A stretch of DNA of 64,000 nt from Plebeiibacterium marinum (GTDB taxonomy: Bacteria > Bacteroidota > Bacteroidia > Bacteroidales > Marinilabiliaceae): assembly GCF_026013615.1 (NCBI RefSeq), contig NZ_JAPDPI010000012.1, positions 56,226 through 120,225 on the forward strand, written 5' to 3'. This document shows positions 26,221-34,465 of this stretch, piece by piece; the stretch's first letter is position 1, and every line of letters starts with the position of its first letter. A model generated the notes under the pieces. That model worked only from the letters and a program-made list of their open reading frames with translations. It did not search any database and was not told the DNA's origin. The translations under genes and the position numbers were made by a program.

Positions 26221-27477
26221 ATGAAAACAATATTTATCATACCCGGAGCAGGAGATTCATTTTACTGTGGAAATTGTTTTCGCGATAATTTGCAAGCTTC
26301 AGCATTAAAAAAGATGGGACATGAGGCCATAATCATGCCTCTGTATCTGCCTTTAAAAAATGAGGCTTTTAAAACTGACAGTCCACTGTTTTTCCCGGCT
26401 ACTACCTATTATGTGGCACAAAAATTCTTTCAGAAAATAACCATGCCCGGGTGGATGAAGCGGTGGCTGGGATCTGATTCCATGCTTAGTTTTGCCTCCT
26501 CCATGTCAGAAACCACTTCGGCCAAAGGAATGGAGAAAATGACACTGTCGATGATAGATGGTGATAGTCCTGCTTTCCTAAATGAAGTAAATCAATTGAT
26601 TAACTGGCTAAAACAGGAGAAACCGGATGTGGTGCACATATCTACCTCTTTGCTCATTGGCATTGCAAAAGCCATAAAACAGAAGATGGATATTCCGGTT
26701 GTTTGTTCGCTGTTAGATGAGGAAGTATGGATTGATTCTATGAAAAAATCCTATGCCGACCTCGCCTGGAAAAACATTGGCAAAAACCTGCAATTTGTAG
26801 ATAAGCTGATAACTACCAGTAACTATTACAAAGCATATGCACAACAAAAAGTGCCTGAGATAGGAAATCTTGAAGTCATCTATCCAGGAATAAATCAGGA
26901 ACAATACAAACCAGGAAAACCTTTACAAGACCCTGTTATTGGTTTTTTCTATCGCCTGAATCCCAAAAACGGATTGGATATTCTGGCCAAAGCCTATGTT
27001 GCCTTAAAAAACAAAAATACCATCCCCAACTTAAAACTTAAAATTGGAGGGGGATTTACAGCACAGGACAAAAAATTCATTGCTAAAGTAAAAGCTATCC
27101 TGAATCCATATATAGATGATGTGGAGTTTGTTGACTCCTACTCCATGTCGGATCATATTGGATTTTATCAATCCATATCAGTTCTTTCAGTACCACTTAC
27201 CTTTAACGAAGGGATTGGCGTATACATCTGCGAGGCCTTTGCCTGTGGTATTCCGGCTGTTGAACCGGCAACAGGCTCCTTCCCCGAAGTAGTAGGCAAA
27301 GCTGGAGTTTTGTACGAGCCCAACCACCCTGATAAGTTAGCCGAGGCCTTAGAGAGCTTGCTGGGGGATGAAAATCGCTATCAACAGGCTAAGATAAATG
27401 CCTTGGAAAAAGCGTCGACTCTATTTAATGATGCTGTTATGGCAGAAAAGTTACTTAACATTTATAAATCGATATAA
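26221..27477 (+). CDS. Family 4 glycosyltransferase
   Basis: A 418-residue GT-B glycosyltransferase. The N-terminal Rossmann-like start is MKTIFIIPGAGDSFYCGNC; the donor-binding C-terminal domain has GFFYRLNPKNGLDIL, KIGGGFTAQD and NEGIGVYICEAFACGIPAV with the typical E-x7-E arrangement, then GSFPEVVG. It uses a nucleotide sugar and acts in the cytoplasm or at the membrane face. ATG 26221 is preferred over a TTG 15 bp upstream inside the GATACTT array. Its place after the exporter suggests glycosylation of the cluster's lipid product, as an inference. Confidence 0.85.
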   Translation: MKTIFIIPGAGDSFYCGNCFRDNLQASALKKMGHEAIIMPLYLPLKNEAFKTDSPLFFPATTYYVAQKFFQKITMPGWMKRWLGSDSMLSFASSMSETTSAKGMEKMTLSMIDGDSPAFLNEVNQLINWLKQEKPDVVHISTSLLIGIAKAIKQKMDIPVVCSLLDEEVWIDSMKKSYADLAWKNIGKNLQFVDKLITTSNYYKAYAQQKVPEIGNLEVIYPGINQEQYKPGKPLQDPVIGFFYRLNPKNGLDILAKAYVALKNKNTIPNLKLKIGGGFTAQDKKFIAKVKAILNPYIDDVEFVDSYSMSDHIGFYQSISVLSVPLTFNEGIGVYICEAFACGIPAVEPATGSFPEVVGKAGVLYEPNHPDKLAEALESLLGDENRYQQAKINALEKASTLFNDAVMAEKLLNIYKSI

Positions 27478-27508
27478 AATAAATAAACAAACAAAAAATA
27501 GATTACCT

Positions 27509-28783
27509 ATGAAACTAACAAAAATTATTAGAAACACGACCTGTGTATTTGCATGCTGCTGCCTGTTTTTTACTAACACCGATGCACAAAACCAACAAGG
27601 ATGGCGAGGGCCAAACAGGGATGGCATTTATCCAGACACCGGATTGTTAACAAAATGGGCAGAAACCGGTCCAAAACAACTTTGGGAAACCTTAGATGTG
27701 GGCAAAGGTTATTCGAGTCCTGTAATTGTTGACGACTACCTGTACATCACAGGCATGAACGAAGCCGAAGACAAAGAAATATTTTCAGCTTACACCTTAG
27801 ATGGCAACAAGGAATATACCATTGAATATGGCTCACCCTGGAACAAATCATTTCCTGAAACAAGAACCACCCCTACAATTGTGGGCAATAAAGCATATGT
27901 AATCAGCGGAATGGGTGAAGTAGTTTGTATCAATATTAAAAAAGGTGAGATTATTTGGAAAGTTGACGGGGCGGCTCTTTTTGGTGCAAAAATGGGAACA
28001 TGGGGCGTATCTGAATCACCCTTGGTAATTAACGATAAAGTGATTTTTACAGCTGGAGGAGAAAAATCCTCTATGGTTGCCCTAAATGCAAAAAACGGGG
28101 AAACCATATGGAAAAGCAAGGGCTTGGGTGATATTCGTAATTATGCTTCACCCCTGTTAATTGAACACAACGGCATACAACAGATTATTGGCATCACCGG
28201 CAATAGTGTTATTGGCGTTAACCCCGATAATGGCGATATTTTATGGACCTATAGCGACTGGGGACATGAGGCCGTAAAAAGGGGCTGGGAGAAAATAGCC
28301 CCCAATACACCCCTGTACAAAGACGGTAAGATCTTTGTTTGCAATGGTTACAACCTCAATTCTATCATGTTGCAACTTAGCGAAAATGCAGATACAGTTA
28401 GCGTTTTATGGAAAAACGATATATTGGATACGCATCATGGCGGATTTGTGTTGGTTGATAATACAATTTACGGATCGAACTGGCTCAACAATGCCAAAGG
28501 AAACTGGGTAGCAGTTGATTGGGAAACAGGAGAAACAAAATACGAAACCGCCTGGGAAGGCAAAGGTAAGGGATCCATCATCAGTGCAGATCATATGCTT
28601 TATTGCTACGACGAGAAAAAGGGCTACGTAGGCCTGGCTCCTGCCACACCTGACACTTTTAAGGTAGTTAGTGAGTTTAATATAACAAAAGGCGAAGGAC
28701 CATTCTGGGCTCACCCGGTTATTCATAATGGGGTTTTATATGTACGCCACGGAAATGCCCTGATGGCCTACGATATTAAGTAG
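27509..28783 (+). CDS. Secreted PQQ-type beta-propeller protein (paralog B)
   Basis: A 424-residue exported protein with a Cys-rich signal region (CVFACCCLFF) ending near NTDAQ, and a propeller closely related to the one at 8678-9883: shared WRGPNRDGIY, LLTKW, VISGMGEVVCINIKKGEIIW and C-terminal WAHPVIHNGVLYVRHGNAL. ATG 27509 is used; the longer open frame upstream overlaps the GT4 gene and lacks a plausible signal peptide. It closes the plus-strand cluster. Function unknown. Confidence 0.8.
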   Translation: MKLTKIIRNTTCVFACCCLFFTNTDAQNQQGWRGPNRDGIYPDTGLLTKWAETGPKQLWETLDVGKGYSSPVIVDDYLYITGMNEAEDKEIFSAYTLDGNKEYTIEYGSPWNKSFPETRTTPTIVGNKAYVISGMGEVVCINIKKGEIIWKVDGAALFGAKMGTWGVSESPLVINDKVIFTAGGEKSSMVALNAKNGETIWKSKGLGDIRNYASPLLIEHNGIQQIIGITGNSVIGVNPDNGDILWTYSDWGHEAVKRGWEKIAPNTPLYKDGKIFVCNGYNLNSIMLQLSENADTVSVLWKNDILDTHHGGFVLVDNTIYGSNWLNNAKGNWVAVDWETGETKYETAWEGKGKGSIISADHMLYCYDEKKGYVGLAPATPDTFKVVSEFNITKGEGPFWAHPVIHNGVLYVRHGNALMAYDIK

Positions 28784-29076
28784 GAGTGTTTGGTTATTAG
28801 TTGTTAGCTATTGACTATTGGCTATTTGCTATTAAAAACTTATTATATTCTTTAAAACATGAACCACAGAGCCACCAAGATACGCAGAGCCTCTAATATT
28901 CTTTGTGATTCTTTGAATCCTTGGTGCCTTTGTGGTTTTAGTATTGTAAGGCTCAAAGTATAAGACAAGAAATCTTCATTCTCAAAACGAACACAATTGC
29001 CAGAATGAAGTTTTCTGGCTGAGACTAAATACTTATTTTTGAAGCGTAATAAATCATAAAACTAGGATTATTATTT
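28784..29076 (+). promoter_or_regulatory. Repeat-containing leader of the two-component genes
   Basis: It contains TAGCTATTGACTATTGG-like degenerate repeats and an imperfect inverted repeat of 18-bp arms (28862-28879 with 28920-28937, AACCACAGAG.../...CTTTGTGGTT). TATTTTTG at 29034-29041 matches TAnnTTTG about 36 bp before the kinase ATG and is the likely -7 box; no clear -33 element. Confidence 0.4.
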
Positions 29077-30090
29077 ATGAAATTTTTAAACAACTACAAT
29101 CCATATAAATTAATAATCATAAGCCTGTTGGGATCAGCATTTATCGTATATCCCAACATTGCCTGGTTGCCCTGGAAGTTGGGTTACCTGGAAGGTCATG
29201 CACGCATAACCCACATTAACTTCTTTATTTTCAGATATATCTATTTCTCAATTTTAATAGGATTATTGGTTCATGTAAACCTAAGAAAAATAACAACCCT
29301 GGTTTTTGGCAACCGGTTTTTCCGGAATCTGATGATCTCTACTATTGCTTATCTGATATACCTCTCGGTTTCGTACTCCTTCTGCTCCCATGCTGATTGT
29401 TTTGGAAGCATACTGATTTTCCAGTTTATTGTAATGTGCTTTTTATGCTCCTTCGTGGGGCACGTATATTTCATGTACAAGGATCAGCATAAAAAAGACC
29501 TGGAGATTGAACAGTTAAAGGTTGAGAACCTTCAGAGTCGTTGCGATGCATTGGCCAACCAAATCAATCCGCATTTTTTCTTCAATTCTTTAAATAGCAT
29601 AACCGCCCTTGTACGCAAAAAAAATGATACCAACACCTTAGAATTTGTCAATAAGCTATCGGATGTATTCAGGTATATCTTAAAAAGCGAAAAAAAAGGG
29701 TTGGTCTCATTGGGTGAAGAGCTACATTTTATTGAATCATTCAGGTATATGCTGGAAGTCCGTTTTGCCAATAAAATTGAATTTAAAATTGACATTAATG
29801 ATAAGCAAAAAGAATTAAAGCTTCCCAGTCTGTCGCTTTTACCATTAATTGACAACATTGTTGTTCATAACACCATTGATAGTGAAAACAAAATGTTGGT
29901 GAGCATACGCATAAACGAAAAAGATGAACTGGAAGTAAGCAACCCTATCCATCCCAAACTATCACCCAATGTTACCAATGGCACAGGTTTAAAGAATCTG
30001 GAAAACCGTTTTCAGCTGTTAATGGACAAAAAAGTAATAGTTTTAAACGATGGCATCTCTTTTACAGTGTGTTTACCTTTAAAATATTAG
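29077..30090 (+). CDS. LytS-type sensor histidine kinase
   Basis: A 337-residue membrane kinase with four predicted membrane segments (about 11-30, 48-67, 84-102 and 110-134), a short coiled stretch (about 138-160) and a His_kinase domain with phospho-acceptor His166 in NQINPHFFFN. The ATP-binding part has PLIDNIVVHN and GTGLKNLENRF. The asparagine-box region reads IDNIVVHN where many family members have EN-type residues. It pairs with the LytTR regulator 3 bp downstream. The ligand sensed is unknown. Confidence 0.9.
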   Translation: MKFLNNYNPYKLIIISLLGSAFIVYPNIAWLPWKLGYLEGHARITHINFFIFRYIYFSILIGLLVHVNLRKITTLVFGNRFFRNLMISTIAYLIYLSVSYSFCSHADCFGSILIFQFIVMCFLCSFVGHVYFMYKDQHKKDLEIEQLKVENLQSRCDALANQINPHFFFNSLNSITALVRKKNDTNTLEFVNKLSDVFRYILKSEKKGLVSLGEELHFIESFRYMLEVRFANKIEFKIDINDKQKELKLPSLSLLPLIDNIVVHNTIDSENKMLVSIRINEKDELEVSNPIHPKLSPNVTNGTGLKNLENRFQLLMDKKVIVLNDGISFTVCLPLKY

Positions 30091-30093
30091 GAT

Positions 30094-30846
30094 ATGAAAG
30101 TATTAATTGTAGAGGATGAAACCGTTGCTTTTGAAAATCTGGTTGAAATATTAAAAGAAATTGATGAAACCATAGATATTGCTGCCAATACCGAAGGTAT
30201 CAGCCAAACAATAACATGGCTCAACAGCAATACATCTCCTGATTTAATATTGATGGACATCCACCTGTCTGATGGGAATGCTTTTGATATATTTCAGCAC
30301 ATTACAGTTGAAATCCCAATTATATTTATCACGGCTTATGATGAATATGCCATTGATGCTTTTAAGGTAAACAGCATCGATTACCTTTTAAAACCAATTA
30401 AGGTGGAGGATCTGAAAAAGGCGTTGGGAAAATTTAAAAAATGGTCGCGAACTGAGAAAGTACAGTATCTCTCTAATATGTCGGAACTGCACCCCCCGCA
30501 GAAATTTATGAAAAAGATGCTCATCCCTCACGAAAACCAACTGATACCGACAAACATTAAAGACATCAGCTTTTTTTACACCAGTGATAAAAATACTTTT
30601 GCTTTTTTAAAAAACGGCCAGCAATACCCCTATTCAAAAACACTGGAACAAATTGCATCTACACTAAATCCCAATGAATTTATCAGGGCCAATAAACAAT
30701 ACCTCATTTCACGGGACAGCATTGTTAATATCACCATTTGGTTCGACAACCGCCTACTTTTACAATTAGACATTGATACCCCTGAAAAAATATTTGTAAG
30801 TAAAAATAAAGCTGCCGAATTTAAAAACTGGATGGTGAATGAATGA
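30094..30846 (+). CDS. LytTR-family response regulator
   Basis: A 250-residue regulator. The receiver domain has acidic residues in VEDE, phospho-acceptor Asp55 (LILMD), FITAYD and YLLKPIK. A C-terminal LytTR DNA-binding domain (about 140-250) includes IKDISFFYTSDKNTFAF, FIRANKQYLIS and the LLLQLD-type strands. It should bind direct-repeat promoters of target genes, probably including nearby ones. No binding site could be assigned by eye. Confidence 0.9.
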   Translation: MKVLIVEDETVAFENLVEILKEIDETIDIAANTEGISQTITWLNSNTSPDLILMDIHLSDGNAFDIFQHITVEIPIIFITAYDEYAIDAFKVNSIDYLLKPIKVEDLKKALGKFKKWSRTEKVQYLSNMSELHPPQKFMKKMLIPHENQLIPTNIKDISFFYTSDKNTFAFLKNGQQYPYSKTLEQIASTLNPNEFIRANKQYLISRDSIVNITIWFDNRLLLQLDIDTPEKIFVSKNKAAEFKNWMVNE

Positions 30847-31201
30847 TTTCTTTTGCTATTAATTGTAAGTGACGTGCTATAATAGCTAATAAACACTTTT
30901 AATCTCTACCAATATAAAACCTTCACCTTAAACAGGTTAATGCTTTTTATAATTTTTATGACCGGATTAGGAAAACAATAGTCATACTAAGAGAAAAATA
31001 GTATATCTTGCGCTCCTATTAATAAAGCAAATGTCTTTAAAAACAAAAACTCATAAAGCAATCCTTCTATTGGAGTATTTCTTGATGTTCCTGTATATTT
31101 TTTCTGAGCTATAAAGCTTCCGTTCTATTTTATACACCCTTATTTATTTTAATTAACGGCATATATTGATATGCCATGTATTCTTCGTTTATAAAATATT
31201 A
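30847..31201 (+). other. AT-rich intergenic region, no gene seen
   Basis: The region after the regulator has no supportable open frame, no T-run hairpin and no clear promoter; an ATG-less in-frame extension of the next gene was rejected. Confidence 0.5.
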
Positions 31202-32440
31202 ATGAAAGCTAAATATCAGTGGCTGAATTCATTATTAACAAATAACAAAAATGAATTTGCACAATTTCCTGAAATAAAATGGTTAAATCCCTATTTGGCA
31301 GATAATTACATACACCAAAGAAACCATCTTTTAAATAAGATGATTGATGCGCCACTTTTTAAGGCAACAAAACCGTATATCAACCATATTTCAAAAGGAT
31401 GTCAAATATGCGGTTCAGGAAAATGGAGCTGCTTGTTTATTACAAACAAATGTAATGCAAGCTGCTTTTATTGCCCGGTACCACAAAAAAATGATGAAGT
31501 TCCATCAACACAGGGTCTGGATTTTAAAAACCCGCTTGATTATGCACATTACGTCAATAATTTTGGATTTGATGGGGTAAGTTTTAGCGGGGGTGAGCCT
31601 CTTTTATATTTCGACCGTACACTTGAATACCTGAAAATATTACGGCAAGAGTGTAAACCAGACTTGTATATCTGGATGTACACCAATGGGATTTTATCCG
31701 ATAAATCGAAATTTATGGCCCTGGCTAATGAAAACCTGAACGAAATACGCTTTGATATAGGGGCTACTGGTTTCAGTTTAGATAAAATTAAGGCTGCAAA
31801 AGGTATTATCCCGGTAATAACCATTGAGATACCCTCCATCCCTGAAGAAAAGGACCGCCTAATTGCCATGATGCCCCAGATGGTAGAAGCAGGTGTGACC
31901 AACCTCAATTTACACCATTTAAGGTTGACCCAACATAATGTAAGTAAGCTAATCAAAAGAGATTATAACATCACAAGCGCAGAAAGGCCACTTGTTGTAG
32001 AGTCTGAAATTGCGGCACTTGAAATTATTAACGAAGCTCAAAACGCAGGACTGAAAATTGGTATTAATTACTGCTCGTTCCATTACAAGCACCGCTTCCA
32101 AAAGGCCGGTTACAGACGCATTATTGCAAAAAAAATATTTCCTGATGCCCAAATTACCGAGAATGGTTATATTCGAACATACAATGTGGATTCTATTGTA
32201 TATCAGAGCATAAAACTATGTGCCGCGACTGAATGCCTGGATAACAAACATATTGAAATAAACGGAGTAAATTATGGTTATAAGGTTTCATCCTCTTTTA
32301 CAGAAACCAATCTTTCTGATACTTACCGAAAACAGATTGATGAACTAATAAAAAATGAACCCGAAAACCCTCCAGCAGACATGCTTTTATATAAAATATA
32401 CCAATTTGAATATATTGAAAGTGGATTGAGAGATTATTAA
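31202..32440 (+). CDS. Radical SAM enzyme with extra N-terminal cysteines
   Basis: A 412-residue radical SAM protein. The SAM cluster motif is CNASCFYC (Cys84, 88, 91), and SGGEPLL follows. Cys67, Cys70 and Cys77 (CQICGSGKWSC) lie just before it and might ligate another metal site. ELNEIRFDIGATG matches the beta-strand/SAM region. ATG 31202 is used instead of a TTG 36 bp upstream. It lies apart from the first cluster by the two-component genes and has no close functional partner. The resemblance is to pyruvate-formate-lyase-activase-like or AmmeMemoRadiSam-type groups, but the substrate is unknown. Confidence 0.8.
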   Translation: MKAKYQWLNSLLTNNKNEFAQFPEIKWLNPYLADNYIHQRNHLLNKMIDAPLFKATKPYINHISKGCQICGSGKWSCLFITNKCNASCFYCPVPQKNDEVPSTQGLDFKNPLDYAHYVNNFGFDGVSFSGGEPLLYFDRTLEYLKILRQECKPDLYIWMYTNGILSDKSKFMALANENLNEIRFDIGATGFSLDKIKAAKGIIPVITIEIPSIPEEKDRLIAMMPQMVEAGVTNLNLHHLRLTQHNVSKLIKRDYNITSAERPLVVESEIAALEIINEAQNAGLKIGINYCSFHYKHRFQKAGYRRIIAKKIFPDAQITENGYIRTYNVDSIVYQSIKLCAATECLDNKHIEINGVNYGYKVSSSFTETNLSDTYRKQIDELIKNEPENPPADMLLYKIYQFEYIESGLRDY

Positions 32441-32763
32441 ATCCCGGTTTATGTCAGTTTATGCAGAAAAGGCACGAGGGAGCTCTTGGGCTAACAGATA
32501 AAACCAGAAACTCATACTATTTTGACAACAAAATGAGCACTTGGTATAATGCCGATAGATTAATGACTGTGTTAAATGCGAAGCAAATTTAACGCTCGTG
32601 TCATTAACAAATCGGTATCACTAATCAATCACATAAATAACACACAAAACTCACACTAAACTCACTAAACAGTGAGTTTGGTGTGAAGAGGATATGGCTA
32701 TAATATGTGATTCTTCAGAATCATTCACCTATCCATATCTATATAAACCCTTGTTTCAAAAGG
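32441..32763. other. Intergenic region with two hairpins
   Basis: An imperfect inverted repeat (about 32550-32620; GTTAAAT/ATTTAAC core) and a strong hairpin at 32651-32686 (TCACACTAAACTCACT with AGTGAGTTTGGTGTGA, one mismatch). On the minus strand the second is followed by GTTTTG and would have terminated the old S9 peptidase transcript. Confidence 0.55.
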
Positions 32764-32892
32764 CTATTTCATCCATTCAGGCTGATCTGCATCCTTGAGA
32801 TAATAGTCGAAAAATGATTGTAACCTGTAGGTCCAGTCTTTTTGAGATGATAACTTATGTAAATCATGAGCCTGACCTTTATAATTGATTAA
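32764..32892 (-). pseudogene. Remnant 3' end of an S9 (prolyl oligopeptidase-type) peptidase
   Basis: The minus strand encodes INYKGQAHDLHKL...DWTYRLQSFFDYYLKDADQPEWMK and then a stop. This matches the extreme C-terminus of prolyl-oligopeptidase/dipeptidyl-peptidase family proteins (helix ending in a P-x-W-M tail). A stop codon lies two codons upstream of the match and no further S9 sequence continues, so only about 41 residues remain. It is a deletion relict. Confidence 0.75.
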
Positions 32893-32935
32893 CTAATGAT
32901 TTGTTCCAAATAATAAAATTTTATATTGATTAAAA

Positions 32936-33706
32936 TCACAAAGGCTTTATCTTTTGGAAAAGGGTAAGTAGCTTTTCATTAAACAGCTCTTTTACCAGCT
33001 CTTCTTTATCTGCAATAGGTTTAACGGGTATCAGATCAACAACCTCATTGTTATTGAGTTTTGAATGATACATTAGATCCAGTGCTGCCTTTAAACTTTC
33101 ATAAACGGCATTTTTGCTTTCTTGTGCTGTCAGACCTATCTTTTGCCCTATTTGTTCCATCTCATTCCACTGAAACCAGAAATAAGTGGGTAACATGGCT
33201 GAAACAATGGCGTAGGCCTCTAATTTTTCCTCCTCTGTTTCAAAACAAGCACCTGTTACTTCCAGCATTTCAAAAAAATGTTTCCGGGTATCTATACTTA
33301 TATCTTTTGAAAAACACACAGGATTAAACCCCTTGTTAATAAAGGAGGTTGCATTGGGTATAACACGGATAATATTTGTTGTATTCAGGAGTTGGGAAAG
33401 CTGCTTAATGGTAAACTTGGGAGCCAAAGAAACCACTGTAGTTCCATTTGAAACAACTTCGGCTATTTCGCTGCTTACTTCCTTTATTACTGGAGGGTGC
33501 AAAGCTATAAAAATAACATCTTGTTCTGATAATGATGATATCGATGGAAAGGTTTCAATATAAGGGTATTCCTGTTTCAGACGATCCAATGTTTCCTGGT
33601 TAATATCACATACTTTAACGGAAGTGTTGACAACATTTTTCATTGCCTGAAGAAAAATCCTGGTGATTCTACCTCCCCCTATAAAACCTAATGATGTTCG
33701 TTTCAT
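32936..33706 (-). CDS. Pyrroline-5-carboxylate-reductase-like oxidoreductase
   Basis: A 256-residue NAD(P)-dependent reductase. The N-terminus LGFIGGGRITRIFLQAM is a Rossmann GxGxxx-type motif; IFIALHPPVIKEV and IIRVIPNATSFINKGF correspond to the NAD(P)H and P5CR motifs of ProC-like proteins, and the C-terminal helical domain (about 160-256) is the dimerisation part. The substrate-binding region lacks the standard MPNTP sequence, so a role in proline synthesis is doubtful and another imino acid is possible. It is separately transcribed on the minus strand. Confidence 0.75.
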   Translation of the reverse strand: MKRTSLGFIGGGRITRIFLQAMKNVVNTSVKVCDINQETLDRLKQEYPYIETFPSISSLSEQDVIFIALHPPVIKEVSSEIAEVVSNGTTVVSLAPKFTIKQLSQLLNTTNIIRVIPNATSFINKGFNPVCFSKDISIDTRKHFFEMLEVTGACFETEEEKLEAYAIVSAMLPTYFWFQWNEMEQIGQKIGLTAQESKNAVYESLKAALDLMYHSKLNNNEVVDLIPVKPIADKEELVKELFNEKLLTLFQKIKPL

Positions 33707-33797
33707 AATTATAAGCCCATTATTTTATATCTAAAAAAATAAAGAACAATAAGTTACGAAAAATACAATGCTGATTAAGGTTTTTCAGGAGATTTTT

Positions 33798-34208
33798 TTA
33801 TTGAATCAATTCAACCTTAATTTTTTTATCAGTTTGTTCTGTGATTTTTAAATTTGTACCATCTATAGCGGTCAATATTGCATCGCGAATACTCATCCTA
33901 CCTTTGATTGCATTTACCTGGATACTTCCTGTTTTGGACAGGTCGGATTCTATAAAGCAGCCAATAGCATGGGCCAGAATCTGTGCTGTTTCATCGAAGC
34001 GCTGAGCAGGAATATCATAAGGAATTTCTGTAACAACCTCCAAACATCCACGGCCAACTATTGTATCCATATGATCTGCTGTTCTTTCACTTGAAGCCTC
34101 TACAGCTTCGGTTTCTACTGTTTTCTTGTTATTTGAATTAGGGTTACTACAGCTTATGAAAAGCGATGTAATAAATAAAAGGAGAGAGAACAATTTAATA
34201 TTTTTCAT
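33798..34208 (-). CDS. Standalone STN-domain lipoprotein
   Basis: A 136-residue lipoprotein with lipobox FISC (Cys20) and a low-complexity Asn linker. It ends in one STN (secretin/TonB short N-terminal) domain: IPAQRFDETAQILAHAIGC, then IRDAILTAIDGTNLKI. STN domains normally sit at the front of TonB receptors or secretins, where they contact FecR-type anti-sigma factors. Here the domain is alone and lipid-anchored. ATG 34208 is preferred because it gives an intact signal peptide. It follows the SusCD locus on the same strand. A decoy or signalling accessory role is possible but unproven. Confidence 0.75.
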   Translation of the reverse strand: MKNIKLFSLLLFITSLFISCSNPNSNNKKTVETEAVEASSERTADHMDTIVGRGCLEVVTEIPYDIPAQRFDETAQILAHAIGCFIESDLSKTGSIQVNAIKGRMSIRDAILTAIDGTNLKITEQTDKKIKVELIQ

Positions 34209-34465
34209 CAGTATAATAATTTGTATCAAGATGCAAGTCTGGTATCAGGATTGATAAATTAAGTTATGAAAAAAGGGAATTCAAAACTTCAATTTCATCA
34301 TCTCGCATGGTTAGTACTTAATCATGATAATTTCATTCCAATAAATCTATTATTTAATAACCTCATGAAACTCACCATAAAGAACAGTCTTATTCGTTCA
34401 TAAGTACTTATCCTTATGGCTCGTTTCATATTATACACATTATTAATTGCTATTTAAATCAGACA

